From NCBI GenBank assembly GCA_039583875.1, contig CM077155.1, forward strand, positions 7,118,043 to 7,182,042: a stretch of DNA of 64,000 nucleotides, given 5' to 3'. Positions within the stretch are counted from its first letter, which is position 1; each line of letters opens with the position of its first letter. The DNA comes from Platanthera guangdongensis (Eukaryota > Streptophyta > Magnoliopsida > Asparagales > Orchidaceae). This document shows positions 22,044 through 32,526 of the stretch, one piece after another. The notes beneath the pieces are model-generated. The model made no database searches. It saw only the letters and a program-made list of their open reading frames with translations, and was not told where the DNA came from. A program made the position numbers and the translations under genes.

Positions 22044-22130
22044 ACTCCAATAGTCCAATCTTGGCTCCACATTAACGAGAGTGCTACCCCCAGACTTCTC
22101 TTTGCACTATTGTTTCCCTCATGTCTCAAG

Positions 22131-22380
22131 TGATCGGCAACAAATATAATTAAAAAAATATACGAAAGTTTTAATATTAAATAAATAGAATTGAATAGTT
22201 CTTACTCCTAAAAAAAGTAACATACAGCTTTGTGCTAAATAATGACTATAATGTCTGCCAAACAGTATAGTTTTTTATAAATTTTTTCTTTTAATACTTG
22301 AGTTTTAACAATCATCCATGCACTATGATCCATGTCTGCCAAACAGTATAGATTTGACCAATAGCCCATCCTACCCCTCT
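22131..22380. other. AT-rich spacer with a 20-bp direct repeat
   Basis: ATGTCTGCCAAACAGTATAG occurs at about 22252 and 22332, 80 bp apart. No gene. Confidence 0.5.
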
Positions 22381-22389
22381 ATGTTTGTG
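22381..22389. repeat. Left target-site near-duplication of the MULE
   Basis: ATGTTTGTG here pairs with ATGTTCCTG at 32316-32324, seven of nine bases matching. Nine bases is the Mutator-type duplication length. Confidence 0.5.
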
Positions 22390-22540
22390 GGAAAATTTTT
22401 TGATACGTCAAACGTACCGGAATGATGTGCGTCATATAAATAGGTCCAATGGAATCGGGCTCATCTGCATTTCGCTTCCAAAGCAAAATTTCACATTTCC
22501 CTCCCTTCCGGCTATTCCCGCTAACCTTCCAGCTCCTCGA
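22390..22540 (+). repeat. Left terminal inverted repeat of the MULE
   Basis: Pairs with 32143-32315 in reverse complement. The outer 40 bp are almost identical. It includes TATAAATAGG at 22436-22445, a likely transposase promoter; the right arm has the equivalent ATATAAATAG on its minus strand. Confidence 0.75.
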
Positions 22541-23059
22541 CGCAAGCCTCTTGACCTGAAAACCCAGCCACACGCATCAGCGACTTCTCAACCTGGACCC
22601 TCCTTCACCTTCCAGGACCTTGATGCAGTTCCTACCCGGCCACGAATCCGGCGAGCTCAAACTTGTAAACCCGAGCTCTTCAGAGAATCATGTTTTCAAG
22701 TCCTGATATTTCTGAACCCGAGCTCCCGCAAGTGGAGGAGCATTTAATTTCTGAAGAGCTCCCGCAACCTGAGGAGCAGGTAATTTCTGAAGAGCTCCCG
22801 CAGCAGGTAATTTCTTTCATTTTTTTGGTGTAATCTGAGTGTCTTCCGATCAGATTTACTAGATAATATGCAACGTTGTAGCTGCGTCTGACCGGATATA
22901 CTCAGTTTTTTTTGTGTAACCTGAGTGTCTTCCGATCGGATTTAATAGAGAATATGCAACGTTGTAGCTACGTCCGACCGGATATAGTCGATTCTTCCCT
23001 GGATTTCCTGCAGATAGAAAACTGTATATTCATGTTTTATTTTCTGATTTTTTTCTTTA
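22541..23059 (+). other. MULE 5' region with a tandem duplicated intron-like segment
   Basis: Contains a repeated GAAGAGCTCCCGCA segment (22700-22806) and an 84-bp tandem duplication (about 22832-22906 and 22916-22990) including GAGTGTCTTCCGATC and ATATGCAACGTTGTAGCT. A splice-acceptor-like TTTCTTTAG precedes the transposase at about 23060. Confidence 0.5.
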
Positions 23060-24778
23060 GGCAAGCTCCGTTGTTGTTTTCCCAACAGTACATTCAGAGG
23101 TAGATGCATACAAGTTATACTGCGATTATGCTCATCATGCTGATTTTAGCGTTCGTAAACAACATATTTGGTATTGGACGCATACTCAAATTATAAAGAT
23201 TAGAGAGTACTCATGTTCCAAAGCTGGTTTGAAGCGATCCATTCCAACCATGCAAGGTGCTGAAAGTTCAAAGAAATATCACAAACTAGATACTCGTACT
23301 GGATGTAAAGCATGCATACAGTTCACCGTAGATGTAGAGGGAAAGAATTGGAAAGTAACCAAATTTATAGAAGAACACATCATTCTTTGGTTTTGGAAAA
23401 GGATATTCATTTGTTGCGGTCTAACAGAAAAGTATCTGATGATCAGTGCAGTCTTTTGAAGAATTTGACTGGAGTAGGCATAAGGACATCTGATGAGGAC
23501 ATGTTTATTGCTGGGGAGGTGGGTGGTTTTGAAAACGTTGGTTTTTCAAAAAGCGATGCGTACAACTATGTTCAGCGAGAAAGATCTGCTCTTATAGAAG
23601 CCGGCGACTTGAATAGATTGTTGAAATTATTCAAGGAAAGACAAATGGAAGATAGTTTGTTTTCTTTTGATGTCCAAACCGATTAGTTCAACAGGCTTAC
23701 AAGTTTTTTTTGGATGAACGGTCATAGTAAAATTGACTACGACAGTTTTGACGATGTGATTATTTTTGATACAACCTATCGCCTCAAGAAATATAACTTA
23801 GCTTGTGCTCCTTTCATCGCGGTGAATCATCATCGGCAAAATGTGTTAATTGGTGGGGAATTTATAGCCGCGGAAACAATGGAATCTTTTTGCTGGGTAT
23901 TTGAGACGTTCCTGAGATTTGTTGGAGGGAAGCAACCAACCACCATATTCACAGATCAAGATCAAGCCATGGCGGTTGCGATTGCTAGAGTTTTCAGCAG
24001 TAGTCGTCACCGGCTTTGTCAGTGGCATATTTACAAAAAAGCCCCGTCTAAGGTGCCAACCTTCAACCATGACAAGAGTGTACGATCCTTATTTTACCAT
24101 TGCATGAGCAAATGTGATACAGATGGTGAATTCGATACTCATTGGAACACAATGATTTTAAAGGGACATTTGGAGAACAACAAGTGGCTGGAGGATCTAC
24201 ACAAAATTAGAAGTAAGTGGTCCAAATAAGGATATCTTAGACCTGAGCATATTATCCACCCAAAGAAGTGAGTCTGCCAACAATGGTTTAGATGGATGTT
24301 CAAAAGCCACCAGTTCGTTAGTTGATTGCTTTAATGAGATGGGAAAATAATTTCATCTTGGCGACGATTGGAACAAGAAGAGGACTTCAGATGCAAGGAA
24401 GGTAGCATTACTCTAAAATTTAAAAACTGTTTGCATGTCAAACAAGCTTCTAAAATATACACAAGAAAAATGTTCTCTATCTTTGCAAAAATATATATTG
24501 AAGGTGCAATCAGTGTGAGCATCATAACAGAGATCCAAAACACTGATAATGAGGTTATATTTGTCACTAGGCATTGTGATGGGACAAAACGTGATAAAAA
24601 GTAGATTGTCAAACTTGATCCAACAACATTCGATGCAGAGTGTTCTTGCAAGGGATTTGAAACAAAGGGGATGCTATGTCAACATATCCTGAAGGTGTAC
24701 ATTTCAAAAAATTTGAAGCATATTAACCCTAAGTACACGATCAAAAGGTTCACTCGCACGACCAAACATGATTTGTAA
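23060..24778 (+). pseudogene. FAR1-related MULE transposase, degenerate
   Basis: Broken frames read in order through three domains. First is a FAR1-type WRKY-GCM1 zinc-finger region (VDAYKLYCDYAHHADFSVR, SCSKAG, GCKACIQFTV, EEH; about 23090-23380). Second is the MULE transposase core (DSFDDVIIFDTTYR, APFIAVNHH, IFTDQDQAMAVAIA, HRLCQWHI; 23714-24229). Third is a SWIM zinc finger (CSCKGF then GMLCQH; about 24640-24690). Core catalytic acidic positions (DTTY, DQDQ) are visible. The enzyme would cut and join MULE ends in the nucleus; domesticated relatives are the FHY3/FAR1 light-signalling factors. In-frame stops near 23456, 23684, 24227 and 24602 plus frame changes make this copy inactive. It is a transposon gene, not a host FAR1, because it sits inside matching TIRs. 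Confidence 0.85.
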
Positions 24779-25518
24779 TTTTCAAAAACACCATGCACAA
24801 ATGTGTTGGATTCAAATGTAGTGTTTAGAAGTCATCTAACGCGTTTCACATACGAGTTGGCAAGAGTGGTTAGAATAAATGTTGCCTTATCAGGCCTATA
24901 GAGTCTCAAGAGCCTGTACAGGATTGGGATGTTTTGAGGAACATCTGTCATTGAGAATAATTGTAGCAGGTCAACTTCCCTCAGCAGGTCTAAAGAGTGC
25001 TCTGAAAGCACTTGTAGAAGGGGCTCTGCATATTTCTTGAAGGTCGAAATAGCACACCTAGTGTTCAGATATGTACCAGCCATCTGTTCCAGTAAGAAAA
25101 TAAATAAGAGCAAGGAACAAAAATAAGGAAAACCCTAAAATTTTGATTTACCCGTTTAGAAGCCTAAAGTAGAGAATATCCGGTCGGATAGCAGCTATCT
25201 GAACCCTAAAAAAACAGCTCTTCGGTCGGATAGCAGTTATCTAAACCTAAAAAAATAGTTGAATATCTAATGTCCAATGAAAATAATCCGGCAGGGTGAT
25301 TCCTAGTAAACAAATAGCAATGAGGAAAAATTTGAAGAAACATAAACCCCACACTCCAGAATACTCACCGTCGTTAGGAAGAAGCATGATTGCAGTCGTC
25401 GTTTAGGAAGAAGGGGAGAATGCCGAAATTTGATCGCCCTGTTCGCCGAGTTCACTGAGTTCCTGGAGCATTGTGATGTTCGCGCTGGGATTATCTGGGG
25501 GTTTTCCTGGAGAGTTAC
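24779..25518 (+). other. MULE 3' region
   Basis: Downstream remains of the transposase C terminus and non-coding sequence with two copies of CGGTCGGATAGCAG (25185, 25235), up to the TSD GTTAC (25514-25518). No intact frame. Confidence 0.4.
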
Positions 25519-27039
25519 TGAAAGTCCACTTAGTGTCAACTACCTTCACCTATGGGGGGGGGGGGAATAGGTGTTTTGCAGCGTTTTTGCGGAATTAAAA
25601 TCGTACATGCACAAGAAAACAAAACAACACATCACAGAAAGGACACAAGCAAATTATAGTGGTTCCCCGATTTGGGTACGTCCACTTTCCCCCTTCGACC
25701 TATCTCCCAACCAGGGACGACTCGGTCACTTCACCAACAGGATTGAAATCCAATCCTTGCACTAACGGAAGGAACACTTCCACACGTAGGAGTCACCACT
25801 CCCACAATACGGGTTGCACCCAACCCTTACAACTAGGGACCAATCGGTCTGTTACAAAGAAATTGAAAATAGATTGTATAAGAAATACAAACAACTTATG
25901 GAGACTAAGGTGTCCCTCTTCGTTCGATGATGTGTTCTTGAAGTCAACGAAGAGTACACAACCCTAGATCTCACTTGGAGAGAATCTCCCCGAAACCGGC
26001 GGCAGCAAGAAGGGCGGCGGCTTGGTTCTCGGGATCGGCGGCGACAATGGCGTGCTGTGGCTGTTCTTTGGAGATTCAATCTTCGTAGCAAAGCTAGCAA
26101 GATCTTCCAACGGTCACACTAGGATCGATCGTCTCGATCGATTTGGAAGGGGAAGGTTTTCCCGATCAACGAATCAAGAGACAAAGGATCTCTGGTTAGA
26201 CGCGTGAGACGCAGTGCTTGGCTGAGCTTCTGTCGACGGGAGATCTGGAAGAAACCAAGATCAACGCCGGCGATCAACTACACGAGCGACGACGACGGCG
26301 ACGGAGAAGGATTTCCGATCTAGGTCACGTCGGCGGCTCGGCTTCTTTTCAAATTTCTTGATCTGTTTTTCTGTCTTCTTCTTACTGTTCAAAAATACAG
26401 ATGTATTTATACATTAGGTCTTCAAGATGACCGTTGTGGGCCCCACCAACAAGAAACCCCAAGCCCGGTTCAAAACAGCGCCAGCGGCTGAGTCCGGTCC
26501 AGCGGGTTCCAGAAATTCGCCTAAGGCAAAATCGGCGAGAATCGAAGGTGATTCTCGTCGATTCGGCGAGAATCAGCCAGTGATTCTCGACGATTTTGAC
26601 TTAGCGACAGATTTGCACGCTCTGATTTAGCCGGATAGAGACGGCGAGAATCAGCCAGTGATTCTCGACGATTCGGCGAGAATCACTAGTGATTCTCGTC
26701 GATTATTACTTAGACGATTTTTCGTCTTTCCACCCATGAGCTGCTCTTTGACCCATCCTTGCTCCTTGTCTGCTTTTGCATTATCATAGCCCTGTACTTG
26801 AAAATAAGTACACTCCAATAGAGAGAGTACACGTAGGCCAACACACTGATCTGCTCAACGAGGGATTACGTTGCGTAGACCCGTGTATATTGACCTACTG
26901 CACCCTGACATTGGTGTGTACTTAGCGTGGAATAACTGCAAGCACAACTTAAAAGATTTCATCAAATACATTGTCTATTTACCTTAGCTTGTTCAGGGTC
27001 TTCTTCAAATCAGGTACGTTGTGGATACAATACCCAACA
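25519..27039 (-). repeat. 3' LTR of element B
   Basis: 1,521 bp, TG...CA ends (TGAAAGTCC on plus, ending ACCCAACA). It includes a G homopolymer near 25553-25564 and the GATTCTCG palindrome array. A minus-strand promoter is likely at the TATAAATACATC complement near 26405. Confidence 0.9.
26540..26725. repeat. GATTCTCG...CGAGAATC palindrome array in 3' LTR of B
   Basis: GATTCTCGTCGATTC, CGGCGAGAATC and similar half-sites alternate about nine times and pair into hairpins. The other LTR (31606-31820) has one additional 33-bp unit. Confidence 0.75.
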
Positions 27040-27054
27040 ATCTCCCCCTATTTG
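27040..27054 (-). promoter_or_regulatory. Polypurine tract of element B
   Basis: On the minus strand AATAGGGGGAGAT lies directly before the LTR start TGTTGGG. It primes plus-strand synthesis. The same tract occurs in element C at 47395-47409. Confidence 0.8.
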
Positions 27055-27150
27055 AAGAAGTCTAAACCCTACAAGCTAAGGTGAATAGAGCATATGAGAA
27101 TGAAAATCATAAACTTAAAATTGAGTTGAGAGAGATATTCATTACCAATA

Positions 27151-27354
27151 TCAATTTCTTGAGAGCAAACTTGGAGGCACCTTAGCCTTAGCCGAGAGGG
27201 TAATCTCCCCCTTTTCGGCTTCTGCAAATCTGGGTCTGTTGCATTTGACCCCTTGCTCCCCCTCAGTTCTTGTACCTGTGCTCACACTTGAGTTCCTGGC
27301 AGAGGCTCCCCCTAGATGCACGAGCATGGAGCTTCTGTAGTCTTCATTCCTCAT
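27151..27354 (-). CDS. Small ORF overlapping the end of the extra ORF in element B
   Basis: 67 codons starting 11 nt upstream of the end of the 489-codon ORF, in another frame. The product is Ser/Arg/Lys-rich with no motif I know. Element C has a 69-codon ORF at the matching place (47579-47788), which is the only hint it may be real. It could also be the last exon or a frameshifted tail of the large ORF. Confidence 0.3.
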   Translation of the reverse strand: MRNEDYRSSMLVHLGGASARNSSVSTGTRTEGEQGVKCNRPRFAEAEKGEITLSAKAKVPPSLLSRN

Positions 27355-28813
27355 AGTTTAGCATCCCCAATTCAGTTTTGTGATTAATTTCCACAACGTT
27401 CTTGAGCATTAGATTCTCAGATTTCTTAATTCTTTTTAACACTTTATTTTGAGCTTGCTCAAAAGACACTTTGAGCTCATCCACTATACCTTGAATAACA
27501 TTCACTGTGTGATTAGCTAGATCAGCTCGTGGTGGATGACCCTGAGACATTCCTTGGCCTTGCTCTTCAGTAGATTCACTTGTAGAGCTGGACACTTGCA
27601 CAGTCTCTAAAGGGGGAATATTTGCAGCCTCAGTAGATTTCTCAGAAGCACTTAGCAGCCTCTGCTGAGAGGACTCCCCCTCCACTATTGCACTAGTTTT
27701 CTCAGGAACTATCTCAGGAGCTTGCTTTTCAGATGGAACTTCAGTGTCGTCCTGAGGCTCCATTACTTCCTGTCTCTCATTTCCTTCTTCCTCATCCTCA
27801 TCATCCATGATGTCATTCTCAACTGCATCATCTTCCAAACCTTCCTCATCATTCTCCTCTACATCACCTCCGGCTCCTAGATCATTCACGTTCAGGGCCG
27901 CCTCATTTTCCACCACATCTTCACTTTCTTCTTGCAGATCCGCAACTGCATCTCTAGCTATCTGAGAGATGCCAGATATGACATTAGCAGAAGCGGGTAG
28001 AGGCTCCCACTCAATTCCTGCAGTCAGTGCATCAGGAACTTCACTGGGAATAGCCACGAAATCTGCTACAGTTCTGTCCTCGACAGGAGATTCTTCTTGT
28101 TCTACTACCACTGCAGTCTGCCCGATGCGTCGCTCCCATCTGTCAAATACGTTGGAGTCCATTTTCTTCAAATAATGCAATGGAACTCCTTTACTCATGT
28201 CGAACCTATCTCCGTTCAACTGATTAAGATATAGGCTGATGATTCTTCCAAAACTTGGAGATCTGAGAGTGTCCTTAATCTTCTCAAAAAGCATAGCCCC
28301 CCAGTTGAATCTCTTTCTGCATACAATCGCCACAAGAATCTTGAACATGTCAGCTGAGATGTGGTCATGTGAGCCGGGTTTGCATATCAGTACTTTCCCA
28401 ATGATGTCGGACAAGAGTTTCCCCTCCTCATTCATTTCTTTTCTCTTTATCGATCTGGTTCCTCTAGCTAGTCCACAAAATAATAATGTCCTGGCTTTAT
28501 CATGTCCCTCCAGATAATCCTCGTGCTCAGAACTGGTGAGCTGCAAGTATTGTGTCAGTTTGCTTGCAAACATCTTGATCCTTGTACCTGCAACCTTACT
28601 CTTGATGATAGAGTCTTCATTCCAAAGTTTGGCGGTTGCGAAGAACTCCATCACTTCCTTGTCCAAAATTTTGCAGGGGTGCTCCAGTATAAAAGAGAGT
28701 CCAGCCTCTTCAAGCATGATGATGATGTTTCTGAACTCATCTGAGGCATGTGAGAACCCGGTTCGAACCAACTCACATCTAGTGACCAGGCCGGTGGTGG
28801 TCCTTGGAGCCAT
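27344..28813 (-). CDS. Extra ORF of element B in the env-like position, plant-transposon-protein domain
   Basis: 489 codons, intact, between the gag remnant and the 3' LTR on the element's sense strand. The N-terminal 235 residues form a helical domain with LLSDIIGKVLICKPGSHDHI, then RFNWGAMLFEKI and SFGRIISLYL. These match in order VVGKVLLAKHSAHDTIS, LNWGEVFF and FGRILGVFL in the 931-codon ORF of element C. The pattern resembles the putative plant transposon protein family (PF20167-like). Residues about 290-365 are extremely acidic; about 440-485 look like a coiled coil. I see no signal peptide or membrane span, so an envelope role is unsupported despite its position. It stays open in an element that lost pol, while its gag is full of stops. 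Confidence 0.65.
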   Translation of the reverse strand: MAPRTTTGLVTRCELVRTGFSHASDEFRNIIIMLEEAGLSFILEHPCKILDKEVMEFFATAKLWNEDSIIKSKVAGTRIKMFASKLTQYLQLTSSEHEDYLEGHDKARTLLFCGLARGTRSIKRKEMNEEGKLLSDIIGKVLICKPGSHDHISADMFKILVAIVCRKRFNWGAMLFEKIKDTLRSPSFGRIISLYLNQLNGDRFDMSKGVPLHYLKKMDSNVFDRWERRIGQTAVVVEQEESPVEDRTVADFVAIPSEVPDALTAGIEWEPLPASANVISGISQIARDAVADLQEESEDVVENEAALNVNDLGAGGDVEENDEEGLEDDAVENDIMDDEDEEEGNERQEVMEPQDDTEVPSEKQAPEIVPEKTSAIVEGESSQQRLLSASEKSTEAANIPPLETVQVSSSTSESTEEQGQGMSQGHPPRADLANHTVNVIQGIVDELKVSFEQAQNKVLKRIKKSENLMLKNVVEINHKTELGMLNYEE

Positions 28814-28934
28814 TTCAAACCATTGTAGATAGTACTTCTGTTATTCCAGATACTTGTTCCAATTCATTCTTGAAACATCTTCTGTCTAGTTCCCATCATA
28901 TTTACGGGAACCTAGACTACCCTGCAAAAGAGTG

Positions 28935-30511
28935 TTACCTTACCTTAGGAACCCAATATATATTGGGTCCTAGGTTCTTGTTAGCATAAAAACTCGAATG
29001 CCTTCCCTCAGAAATCCTGTCAGGAAGACTACCTCTGCCCAGAAGAGGTGGATAAGCCCTTGCCCTTGACACAGAGGGGTTGTGCCAACAGTCTATGGCA
29101 AAGTGTCCCACCTTGCCACAGCACCAACACGTGTGAATGTTGTACCTCCGTTTCTGACCTGATCCAGTGACTGAGGTAGTCATGGTCCTAGGTCTAAACG
29201 GGATAGAGCCGGATCTGCTCACAAAATTGCCTCTTCCACCGTGACACTTGGAAGGGTGGAAGGAATGCATGTAGCGAGCGTCATGAGGCCTGGGAGGTGG
29301 TGCCTTCCTTTCAGTCAGCACCCTTCCAGAGGCCCCACGAGAACTAACTGCATGACTTCTAACCTCCCTTTCCTGTGTCCTAGGGTGGTGAGAAGCGCAC
29401 TGAGAGCTGATACCAGCAGATTCATGCCGAGTTGGGGCAGTAGCCGAGAATACAAAGAGTTCAGAATGAGCCTTAGGTATTCTCTCAAGGGTGGCCATGA
29501 CAGCCCTTGCACTATGGGTGTCTCCACATGAGGGCAGATCACCCTTGCAGTGACCACGGTTGTTCCTGTGATCATACCTGAAGGCATGATGAGTACCCTT
29601 CCTGCCTGAAGTGGGGGGTCTGAATACCGTTTCCTCATTTCTCCATGAATTGATAATTCAGGAAATCCACCCATTTTCTTCCTTTCTCTTGATAACCTCA
29701 ACCTTGTAAAAGTTGGATACTATCCTTTTCTCATTCTCTAGACTACTCTCTAGATCTGAGATTTTAGAGTCCTTAACCTTATTGGATGCCAATTGGAGAA
29801 CCAACAAGATCTTCAGTCAAGCAATCTCCTGAGCTTGCTCCTCAACAAGTAGGTTGCTTTTCTGAAGGGCTCTCTTCAGGGAATCAGGATTTTCTGAAGG
29901 GTAACAATTCCTGTCTTCAGGAACTTCAAGAGAAAAGGGGCAAGATGAAGAAGTTACCTACTCTTCAGAGTTACTGTTACTATCGCCAGAGACCGTTGTG
30001 TCAGCTTCATCAGAACTGCTTTCCTCAATTTCTTCTTCAGTCTCTGACAAGGACACCAGAGCCCTGATGCTGTCCGATTGATCCTTGCCTTCATCTTTAG
30101 AGGCGAGGACCCCCACATAGGCTTCATCCTCTTGCTGACAGCAGATCCCTGCTTTCTCTAATCCCTCCATGAGATCTGAGATGTTACCCACATAGAGTTG
30201 GCCGTCCCACACTTTTTGAATCTAGATCGAGAAGGTCCAGACCAGACATCCATAATGATCTGACAAATTATCTTGTCCAGATTAAATAATGAGAGTTCAG
30301 TCTACGACATCTCAGTAATACACTTGGGAATTTGGATATCCTTTCCAGAGCTGGAGGTCTTCATAGGAATGAATGGACCCTCTTCCAAGATGAGAGATGC
30401 TCGAGGATCAATAGCCTCCAAGTGATAGGACACTCTCATCTTCCAGACGGGATAATACTCCTTCGTGCACGTGAGAAGTCTTAGTGGAGAGATCCCATGA
30501 TCCAACTCCAT
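28935..30511 (-). pseudogene. gag remnant of element B
   Basis: Minus-strand blocks read, in order, a copia-type gag start (EYYPVWKMRVSYHLEAI and EEGPFIPMK), an acidic Ser-rich stretch (about 30000-30200), and a zinc knuckle CWCCGKVGHFAIDC (about 29090-29130). The block ends NIYWVPKVR at about 28960. Element D has near-identical phrases (LEGSFIPMK, CWCCGKVGHFTLDC, TIWVPKV), so B and D belong to one subfamily. Multiple frame changes and stops show decay. Immediately after the end a splice-acceptor-like CTCTTTTGCAG occurs, and about 100 nt later the extra ORF begins where pol should be. Confidence 0.75.
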
Positions 30512-30570
30512 GCTTTTGACACTGGTGGCAGGATTCTACTCAAGGTGTGAACCTTTTTGATGAGTAACCT

Positions 30571-30583
30571 CGCTTTGATACCA
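30571..30583 (-). promoter_or_regulatory. tRNA-Met primer binding site of element B
   Basis: Minus strand TGGTATCAAAGCG, two bases inside the 5' LTR end (LTR starts at 30586). One mismatch to the canonical initiator-tRNA complement. Confidence 0.85.
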
Positions 30584-30585
30584 CT

Positions 30586-32137
30586 TGAAAGTACACTTAG
30601 TGTCAACTACCTTCACCTATGGGGGGGGGGGGAATAGGTGTCTTGCAGCGTTTTTGCGGAATTAAAATCGTACCTGTACAAGAAAACAAAACAACACAGC
30701 ACAGAAAGGACACAAGCAAATTATAGTGATTCCCCGATTTGGGTACGTCCACTTTCCCCCTTCGACCTATCTCCCAACCAGGGACGACTCAGTCACTTCA
30801 CCAACATGATTGAAATCCAATCCTTGCACTAACGGAAGGAACCCTTCCACACGTAGGAGTCACCACTCCCACAATACGGGTTGCACCCAACCCTTACAAC
30901 TAGGGACCAATCGGTCCGTTACAAAGAAATTGAAAATAGATTGTATAAGAAATAAAACAACTTATGGAGACTAAGGTGTCCCTCTTCGTTCGATGATGTG
31001 TTCTTGAAGTCAACGAAGAGTCCACAACCCTAGATCTCACTTGGAGAGAATCTCCCCGAAACCGGCGGCGGCAAGAAGGGCGGCGGCTTGGTTCTCGGGA
31101 TCGGCGGCGACAACGGCGTGCTGCGGCTGTTCTTTGGAGATTCAATCTTCGTAGCAAAGCTAGCAAGATCTTCCAACAGTCACACTAGGATCGATCGTCT
31201 CGATCGATTCAGAAGGGGAAGGTTTTCCCAATCAACGAATCAAGGGACAAAGGATCTCTGGTTAGACGCGTGAGACGCAGTGCTTGGCTGAGCTTCTGTC
31301 GACGGGAGATCTGGAAGAAACCAAGATCAACGCCGACGATCAACTACACGAGCGGCGACGACGGCGGCAGAGAAGGATTTCCGATCTAGGTCACGTCGGC
31401 GGCTCGGCTTCTTTTCAAATTTCTTGATCCGTTTTTCTGTCTTCTTCTTACTGTTCAAAAATACAGATGTATTTATACATTAGGTCTTCAAGATGACCGT
31501 TGTGGGCCCCACCAACAAGAAACCCCAAGCCCGGTTCAAAACAGCACCAGCGGCTGAGTCCGGTCCAGCGGGTTCCAGAAATTCGCCTAAGGCAAAATCG
31601 GCGAGAATCGAAGGTGATTCTCGTCGATTCGGCGAGAATCAGCCAATGATTCTCGACGATTTTGACTTAGCGACAGATTTGCACGCTCTGATTTAGCCGG
31701 ATAGAGACGGCGAGAATCAGCCAGTGATTCTCGACAATTCGGCGAGAATCACTAGTGATTCTCGCCGAATCGTCGAGAATCACTTGGTGATTCTCGTCGA
31801 TTATTACTTAGACAATTTTTCGTCTTTCCAGCCATGAGCTGCTATTTGACCCATCCTTGCTCCTTGTCTGCTCTTGCATTATCACAGTCCTGTACTTGAA
31901 AATAAGTACACTCCAATAGAGAGAGTACACGTAGGCCAACACACTGATCTGCTCAACGAGGGATTACGTCGCGCAGACCCGTGTATATTGACCTACTGCA
32001 CCCTAACATTGGTGTGTACTTAGCGTGGAATAACTGCAAGCACAACTTAAAAGATTTCATCAAATACATTGTCTATTTACCTTAGCTTGTTTAGGAGTTT
32101 CTTCAAATCAGGTACGTTGTGGATACAATACCCAACA
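30586..32137 (-). repeat. 5' LTR of element B
   Basis: 1,552 bp and colinear with 25519-27039. The length difference is mainly an extra 33-bp palindromic unit at about 31765-31797. Its end ACCCAACA touches the GTTAC duplication. Confidence 0.9.
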
Positions 32138-32142
32138 GTTAC

Positions 32143-32315
32143 GATCGTCGCCGTGGGTTTAGGTCGGGGAGACGTCAGGGTGAGAGCCGGAGCGTTATTT
32201 TGAAATTTGAAAAAATCTGAGCTGGGGAGGCGAAATGAAGGTGGTCCCGATTTCTTTGAGGCTATTTATATGACGCACAGCAGTCAGGTACGTTTGACGT
32301 ATCAAAAAATTTTCC
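32143..32315 (-). repeat. Right terminal inverted repeat of the MULE
   Basis: Reverse complement of the left TIR for at least 110 bp from GGAAAATTTTTTGATACGTC. Followed by the near-duplicated ATGTTCCTG (32316-32324). Confidence 0.75.
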
Positions 32316-32345
32316 ATGTTCCTGACACCCCATCTTTTTTGGACT

Positions 32346-32526
32346 CAGGGGAATAAAGTGCACCCCTTCACTTTACGGTAAAGTGAGGGCATCCAACGGC
32401 CCGCGTGGATGTCTGCACACATCTCAAAGCGAGTACATCTAAGTTTTGAGATGTGTGCGAGTATCCAATGCGAGCCGTTGGATGCCCACACTTTACCGTA
32501 AGGTGCATCGAGTGTACTTTACCTCT
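32346..32526. mobile_element. Foldback MITE with GTAAAGTGxGGGCATCCAACGG arms
   Basis: Arms of about 65 bp (32346-32410 and 32462-32526) pair in reverse complement around ACTTTACGGTAAAGTG and GGCATCCAACGG. A second inner pair, CACACATCTCAAA / TTTTGAGATGTGTG, closes the stem. About 180 bp, no ORF. It adjoins the MULE end. Confidence 0.75.

Larger units (their letters stand above)
20789..22130 (+). mobile_element. LTR P2, second copy of the P-type LTR, split by a MITE
   Basis: This joins element T pol directly and repeats much of P1: a GC-rich GCGCGGCCGC segment (20880-21210), then GTGATCCAGGTGACTGAAAC (21247), a TATA-like AAAAATAGGCC (21336), and the leader with GAGAGCTCTGAGGTTTTCCG. The P1-like sequence pauses at 21520 and resumes near 22060 (GGCTCCACATTAACGAGAG), ending about 22130. 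The junction with pol is abrupt and lacks a TG end, so this is a truncated copy. Confidence 0.55.
25519..32137 (-). mobile_element. Sirevirus-like Ty1/copia element B, complete ends but no pol
   Basis: LTRs at 25519-27039 and 30586-32137 are flanked by the 5-bp duplication GTTAC (25514-25518 and 32138-32142). A tRNA-Met primer site (minus strand, 30571-30583) and a polypurine tract (minus strand, just right of 27039) show minus orientation. Between the LTRs lie a broken gag and a 489-codon extra ORF. Protease, integrase, reverse transcriptase and RNase H are all missing. It is inserted near the right TIR of the MULE. By hand count the LTRs differ at about 40 positions plus one 33-bp indel, so it is older than element C. 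Confidence 0.9.
22390..32315. mobile_element. Mutator-like element with FAR1-type transposase, hosting copia element B
   Basis: Terminal inverted repeats begin GGAAAATTTTTTGATACGTC on both sides and stay recognisable for about 150-170 bp (22390-22540 and 32143-32315), including TTTGACGTATC, GACGCACA and a TATATAAATAG-like box. Inside are a degenerate transposase on the plus strand (about 23060-24778) and copia element B (25519-32137). Without B the element is about 3.3 kb. Long TIRs, 9-bp flanks and a FAR1/MULE transposase agree on an autonomous-type MULE (Jittery/FAR1 group) that has since decayed. Confidence 0.8.

Noticed and set aside
23060..24778. Domesticated host FAR1/FHY3 gene
   Set aside because: Stops in several places and matching TIRs with near-duplicated 9-bp flanks show it is a transposon copy.
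24832..25113. 93-codon minus-strand ORF
   Set aside because: It lies opposite the decayed C terminus of the MULE transposase, where the plus strand reads transposase-like RFTYELARVV. It is therefore a shadow.
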